This document shows positions 59,502-64,000 of a stretch of DNA of 64,000 nucleotides, piece after piece; within the stretch, counting starts at the first letter, position 1; each line of letters opens with the position of its first letter. Below the pieces are notes generated by a model. It was not told where the DNA came from, did no database searches, and saw only the letters and a list, made by a program, of their open reading frames with translations. This DNA is from Irpex lacteus (lineage: Eukaryota > Basidiomycota > Agaricomycetes > Polyporales > Irpicaceae), in contig MQVO02000032.1 of assembly GCA_001986395.2 (NCBI GenBank), forward strand, positions 1 through 64,000, given 5' to 3'. A program made the translations under genes and the position numbers.

Positions 59502-60694
59502 CTACGACATGAGAATGTAAGACAAGGCGTATTGACAGCTGCGAGAAGCACATACGAAATGGTTCGCCTTCCTCAACCTCATCAGCGTGACCGTTCTCAC
59601 TTCTCTTCCCGCTTTTTCCGCTTCACTAAGCTCTTCCTGCAACGCCCATGTCGCCCAAGGCAGCTCCCACACAGACTGGTCGCACCAGACATACCTCAGT
59701 CCGATATCGTTCCACCCCTTGATATTCTCAGCCTCATCTTCCGAGGCGTCAGATGCCGGTGCAGAGACGAACAGGGCTCGTTTTCTCAAGACCTCCCACA
59801 GCCCGCACCGTACTCCACTGTGTAGGTATACCTCGTCTGATCCTCCAACTTCTCCTGGGCCAGGGAATAGAGCGAGTTCAACGTCGGCCGGAGTCATCGT
59901 GTGAAGCGTAGGTGGAGGCTCTTTCAGAGGCGTACGATGCTCGAGCTCGCTGGCCGAGTCTCCGTGTTCGTAGTAGCCTGACACCCATGCTGGGAAGAGT
60001 TTAATTCCTTCACCGACCGGGTGAGAAGGATCGGTGAGGGGATGATAGAACTCGGATGGGGGAGGATAGCCTAAAGCGTGGTACGGTGGATCTAATTTAA
60101 AATCCGGCAATGGTCAGCATGCGCAGAGAAGTGAAGACTGAGCTGGCTTACCATGCCACACTACTCGTTTGATATACTTGTGCAGCTGCGGCTGCACGGT
60201 AGGAAGGGACGATGTATTCGCCAATAGCTGTGTCAGCCATGCCGAGCCGAACGACCAGCAGACCACAATGACGCTCTTCTCGGCTAGCTCTTCCTCCAAG
60301 ACGAATGCGCGCAGAAAGTCGTGGAATTCTACGGCACGTGTCTGGGCATATGTGGATAAGAGGGAAAGGGCTTCAGATGTCTTCGTCTTGGGGTCTTCAG
60401 AGGTGTAAAGCGGTTTACGCTCGTCTTCTGAATATGATAAAGCTCCCGGGTAGTCTCGACGATTGACAAGCACAAGGCGACAGTTGTACTTGTCGGCAAA
60501 CGTGATCATCCGCGAAAATATAGCTGGGCAGGTTCGCATCAACCAATACGTAGAGGGTCGATAACTGCGAGGCACTTACCACTGTGCCACGCAAACCCAT
60601 GGATCAAGAAGAGAGTCGTATAGTTGCTATCGTCTTTTGGCAGTCCTGTGTCATGAATTCCGAAGGGGCCAGCTCTTTTGTAAGGTAAAACCAT
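59502..60694 (-). CDS. Alpha/beta hydrolase-fold protein
   Basis: Exons 60694-60580, 60523-60152 and 60091-59502 give 358 residues. The first strand and oxyanion region read TTLFLIHGFAWHSAIFSRM. The next motif is NCRLVLVNRRDYPGALSYS, then the nucleophile-elbow region VIVVCWSFGSAW. The elbow here is CWSFGS (G/S-x-S-x-G pattern with Cys at the first position and Ser as candidate nucleophile). Late in the protein an Asp/His pair is plausible (RYVWCDQSVWELPW ... RKANHFV), with the His in the HF motif before the C-terminus. No signal peptide; cytosolic. This subgroup (GFAWHS...RRDYPG) is common in agarics and of unknown substrate. Confidence 0.8.
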
Positions 60695-61457
60695 GGATGT
60701 TAGTGCTGCAGCAGGGATAAGGTAGATGGATTGAGTCTGGGTGCTCTGCAGACGGATAGAGAGTTGATATATCTCGCAGCCATACTGAAAGTATCAGGCG
60801 CATGATATATAGAGCCATAAGCTCGTGTGTGTATCATTAACTCGTGCGACATCATCTGATGATCCATGAATTGAGATCACGATGTCATGTTCGTTGGTCG
60901 TGTCGAGCCCAGTCTCATGCCTATTGGTGAGTATGGCCCTGAGCGTCATGAGCGGTACGCAGAGATTTGATAGAGCTTACAGTCTACGTTCCTTGCAGAA
61001 TAGTGTAATAGTTGTACCTGGCGCCACCTCGCTGATATTGAAGAGTTAAACAATACATACACGAAAACGAGCCGGTCAAGACTCATGTTTCATAGGAATC
61101 ATGGCCTGTAGACTGCGTCCCATGGCTGTCAGATTTCCTTGCCAGAAACTGCCTGTGCGGCAGTGCCAAGTCATGCTTCGTGCCCACAATTGGCCATGCA
61201 GGCCACACGCTGGCCATGGACGTGGGCTAGTCTCGCAAGCCAGACTCTCACGGCATCCCAATTTGGGAACCCTACCGTGAGAGTCTGGTGTATTCCCAAC
61301 AGGGAAGGCGGGCTCATGCGTTACGCGCACTCACATCCGGCGCTTAGCAGATCGCGTCTCTCGTTCGTGCGACGACCTCCTCTCGCTTCGTCTCCCTGGC
61401 TCGTTCCATCCCTTGTTGCCCCTAAATCTTTGTCAATATCCATTCTACTGCAATATA
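60695..61457. other. Intergenic with strong hairpins before the DUF6589-like gene
   Basis: A perfect 14-bp inverted repeat, CCAGACTCTCACGG (61240-61253) and CCGTGAGAGTCTGG (61275-61288), encloses a smaller TCCCAA/TTGGGA stem. Nearby are TGGCCAT/ATGGCCA pairs (61190-61220). No gene seen. Confidence 0.65.
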
Positions 61458-64000
61458 ATGTCGTTTCCACCCCATACACGCTCGAGTACGCCAATGAATC
61501 ATGCCGCTCTAGTTGAAGACTTGGATTTTGAAGAGTCCGAAGCCGAGTATACGAACTCAGAAGCACCACGCTCGTCTCCTGCCCCTTCACTACCCGCGAT
61601 GTCTTCACCAATCCGTTACTCAGTAAGGGCTCCGGATACTTTATGGCTGGATGATGAAGAAGACGGCGACTTCACGTTACCAAAGCAGCGTGCACCGCGG
61701 CTGTCCGATGAGCAGAAGGCCCTGCTCGTGCTACGGTACATGCGACAATCCTTCAGCAGGTTTTCTTTGAGGCTATTTCTAGAGACATGCTTCAAGTCTA
61801 GTAATAAGGACATCCGCAATTTCACGGGCACATTCCTCGAAGACGGCGGAGCCATCTGCTTGATGAAGCTCTGGTGGGGTTCTCATCGGAGAGGTGACTG
61901 GGGAAAGGAAATGGTGGATTGGGTCATGGAACGTGCATGCCAGGAATGCGAGAAAGAGTGCAGTGCTCTCACCGATAGGGCGTCCGCGGGCCCTTATCCA
62001 GCGGAGGCAGCAGCACTGAAGGTCCCATCTCACTCAGTGTCTGTGCCCATTATACGGGACTTCACATACGATAACCTCCTCCGACGCTATGAGAGAGTCA
62101 CTCCGCGTTTGCAGCAGCTTTTGAAAGCTGCTATCGGGAAGGAGGGCCAGCCAGAGAATACAGCCTCAAGAAATCCAGATCACGTACGCACTTATATTTT
62201 CTCAAGCCATCCATCTACTAATGCAACGTCCGGTGTCTGTAGGGCCGCACTACGATTACTTCAATGATACTGAACCTCCGTAGCCGAGAAGTAAACTATC
62301 TCGCGTGCGTGAACGTCCTAACGCTCTGGCAGTTAGGAGCTCCGAAGCGGCTCGTGCAAATCCTGAACCGTTTGGGATTCTGCTCATCCTATGAGTACCA
62401 AGGTCGTGCCGTGGTTCGTCTAGGAGAAGATGCGCTTCGATTGGCACGACTCGCTGCAAATAATGACGAGCTTATGAAGCTGCTCGCATACGACAATTTC
62501 AATTGGCGGTCCTTTGCATGGGAGACATCCGCTATGCACGGTACATTGAAGCATGATCAGGTCTCTGCTCTGCTAATCATACTCCGAGCTGCTCGGGACA
62601 CAACTCTAGCTCGTAACGGTGTTTCAGGACCCTCGTTACCACTATCGGCACGTAACGTCATGAGCGTTGGACGATTTGATGCTGGCTTTGGTCGGCGTCA
62701 TGAACTCTCTGCGGAGGCTTCACTTCAACGCATCCTTCCTACCCTGCAGGACCAACAGTCTTTCCGCCGTGCTGTCATCATCCATATCCAAAACATCCTA
62801 GTCAGTGACATCCGCCCATTTGCCCGATTCCAGAATTCTGTGCCAAAGTTTGACGACCCGCACGCTATCATCCCTCACAAAACCGAGAGACACTGGCTTC
62901 CGACGTTTGACCAGGAGCAAGGATCTACTCGTGGAAATATGCAGGTTCTTGAGCACTATCTTCTGGATGTGTTACGGATGCGCAGAAGCAGCTTTGAAGG
63001 ACAGGCTATCGTCGTCCTCGGTGATCGACTCACGACTGCACGAGATCGAGCTGCGCAAGACCAGCGTGCTCTTGATCGGTCCACAGATCGCGCAGACCAT
63101 CTGTCAAGCATCAAGTTGGCGAGCGGGATGATGCACCAGTGCTTGAACATGGTGATCAATATTGCGCGCAACCACTTTGGCGACAAGTCAAATAACGATG
63201 CTGTCAGTCTCCACACCCTCCGTAATCATCTGCCAAATCGTGAAGGTCTCAACTTGAATAAAGTTGACTTTTACGCATGGCTTCGGTTTCTTGATGTAGT
63301 GCTCCGTGCACTTACTATCACAGCTTGTCTTGTTGCTCTTGATGTGCGCGAAACTGGCAGTAGTCTCAAGACAGCTGTCGAACATTTTACCCCTTCCGAA
63401 TTCCAGACCCTCTGCACCGACATTGCTGATCGGTTCTTCCTCGCAAGTCCAAATTCATTGGAGGCGCAGGGCGTGAAGACGATATCTGGCGATACCATGA
63501 ACGGACACGCTGTATCTCTCGCTCACTCACTGGTCACGCTACGTGAAATGCGTAATGCTATCAAATATGGTCATCCGACTCGAATGCTTCGAATGCTTAA
63601 ATACTGGACTCCCATGTTCTATGCCGGTGGGAGCTACAACTACAGCAATGAAGATATGGAGCTTCTTCATAACCTTTTGGATGAATGGCCCGATGATGCA
63701 GCCGGAGTCATTCTTGCCGGTATGCTCGTCAACAATACTGGACGTGATGACGGATTCAAAGAAGGAGATCTTGAGGTCGAACATCTCAACAAGAGCATCA
63801 AGGATCGTGCTCATGGTGCGAATGCTAGTCCAGCACTATTGGAGAAGGTCACACCTGCTCTGGGTCAAGTGCAGGAGCTCACACAACACATCTGCGACGA
63901 ATTGGGTGTTGATGCGCTTAATCAGCGCCACTCACACGTACACCAGGAAAAGGATGTTGGGTTACTTGTGACTCAGCTCTTAAAGGCCAACGTCTTTGAC
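61458..64000 (+). CDS. DUF6589-like protein, 3' end outside the window
   Basis: Exon 1 (61458-62183) encodes a Ser/Pro/acid-rich start and a helical domain (LSDEQKALLVLRYMRQSFSRFSLRLFLETCF, then GDWGKEMVDWVMERACQECEKECSALTDRA). Exon 2 starts at 62243 and is still open at the window end, at least 828 codons in all. The second part has the features I associate with DUF6589 proteins of agarics: IVVLGDRLTTARDRAAQDQRALDRS, then WLRFLDVVLRALTITACLVAL, SGDTMNGHAVSLAHSLVTLREMRNAIKYGHPTRMLRMLKYWTPMFYAGGSYNYSNE with intervening segments, and LEVEHLNKSIKDRAHG. These proteins are multi-copy and have been suspected of transposon ancestry (inference from copy number and the spaced acidic residues GDR...D...E). 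No recognised transposase domain is seen. Confidence 0.7.

Noticed and set aside
61458..64000. A standard DDE transposase
   Set aside because: Spaced acidic residues exist, but no recognisable transposase motif order; kept as DUF6589-like.

Overview
The window looks like a nuclear contig from an agaricomycete basidiomycete. Genes carry many short introns (about 50-60 bp, GT..AG). The gene content includes DUF6533-type multi-spanning membrane proteins, a GMC oxidoreductase, an F-box-like family typical of agarics and a DUF6589-type protein. Conserved eukaryotic genes (coronin, RPB7, VPS10, a Skt5/Chs4 homologue) could be rebuilt exon by exon. For coronin, RPB7, VPS10, the GMC enzyme, the FAD oxidoreductase, the alpha/beta hydrolase and the Skt5 homologue, the summed exon lengths are divisible by three. 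No species name is justified.

Layout. 0-6 kb: minus-strand lineage-specific genes (a low-complexity protein cut by the window edge, a Cys-rich protein, a coiled-coil protein, an F-box-like protein). 6-10.6 kb: no convincing protein gene. It holds three tRNA-headed, hairpin-bearing Pol III-like units, a 480-bp direct repeat, and most copies of a 26-bp palindrome, CCGATA-N14-TATCGG, which is confined to 1.1-9 kb. 10.6-13.3 kb: a 76-aa TATA-driven gene, a triple GCCGGCTAAGCCGGC repeat and two weak minus-strand genes. 13.9-26.1 kb is the conserved core: coronin (-) diverging from Skt5/Chs4 (+), RPB7 (-) diverging from a ZNF511-like gene (+), and a mitochondrial-type J protein (-). 27-45 kb is lineage-specific: DUF6533 genes, a tandem duplication of an unknown gene, a GMC oxidoreductase, a seven-helix protein and duplicated relics. 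45.7-51.3 kb is VPS10. 51.5-57 kb has a further DUF6533 gene and a paralogue of the seven-helix protein. 57.4-60.7 kb holds an FAD oxidoreductase and an alpha/beta hydrolase, convergent. 61.4 kb to the end is a DUF6589-like gene that runs off the window.

The housekeeping genes are neighbours rather than a pathway, though coronin (actin patches), Skt5 (chitin synthase activation) and Vps10 (Golgi-vacuole sorting) all serve polarised growth and trafficking. The accessory parts show repeated local duplication. The most unusual material is non-coding: the fixed-spacing palindromes and the tRNA-like/hairpin units in the first 10 kb, where hairpins are kept while their stem sequences differ.
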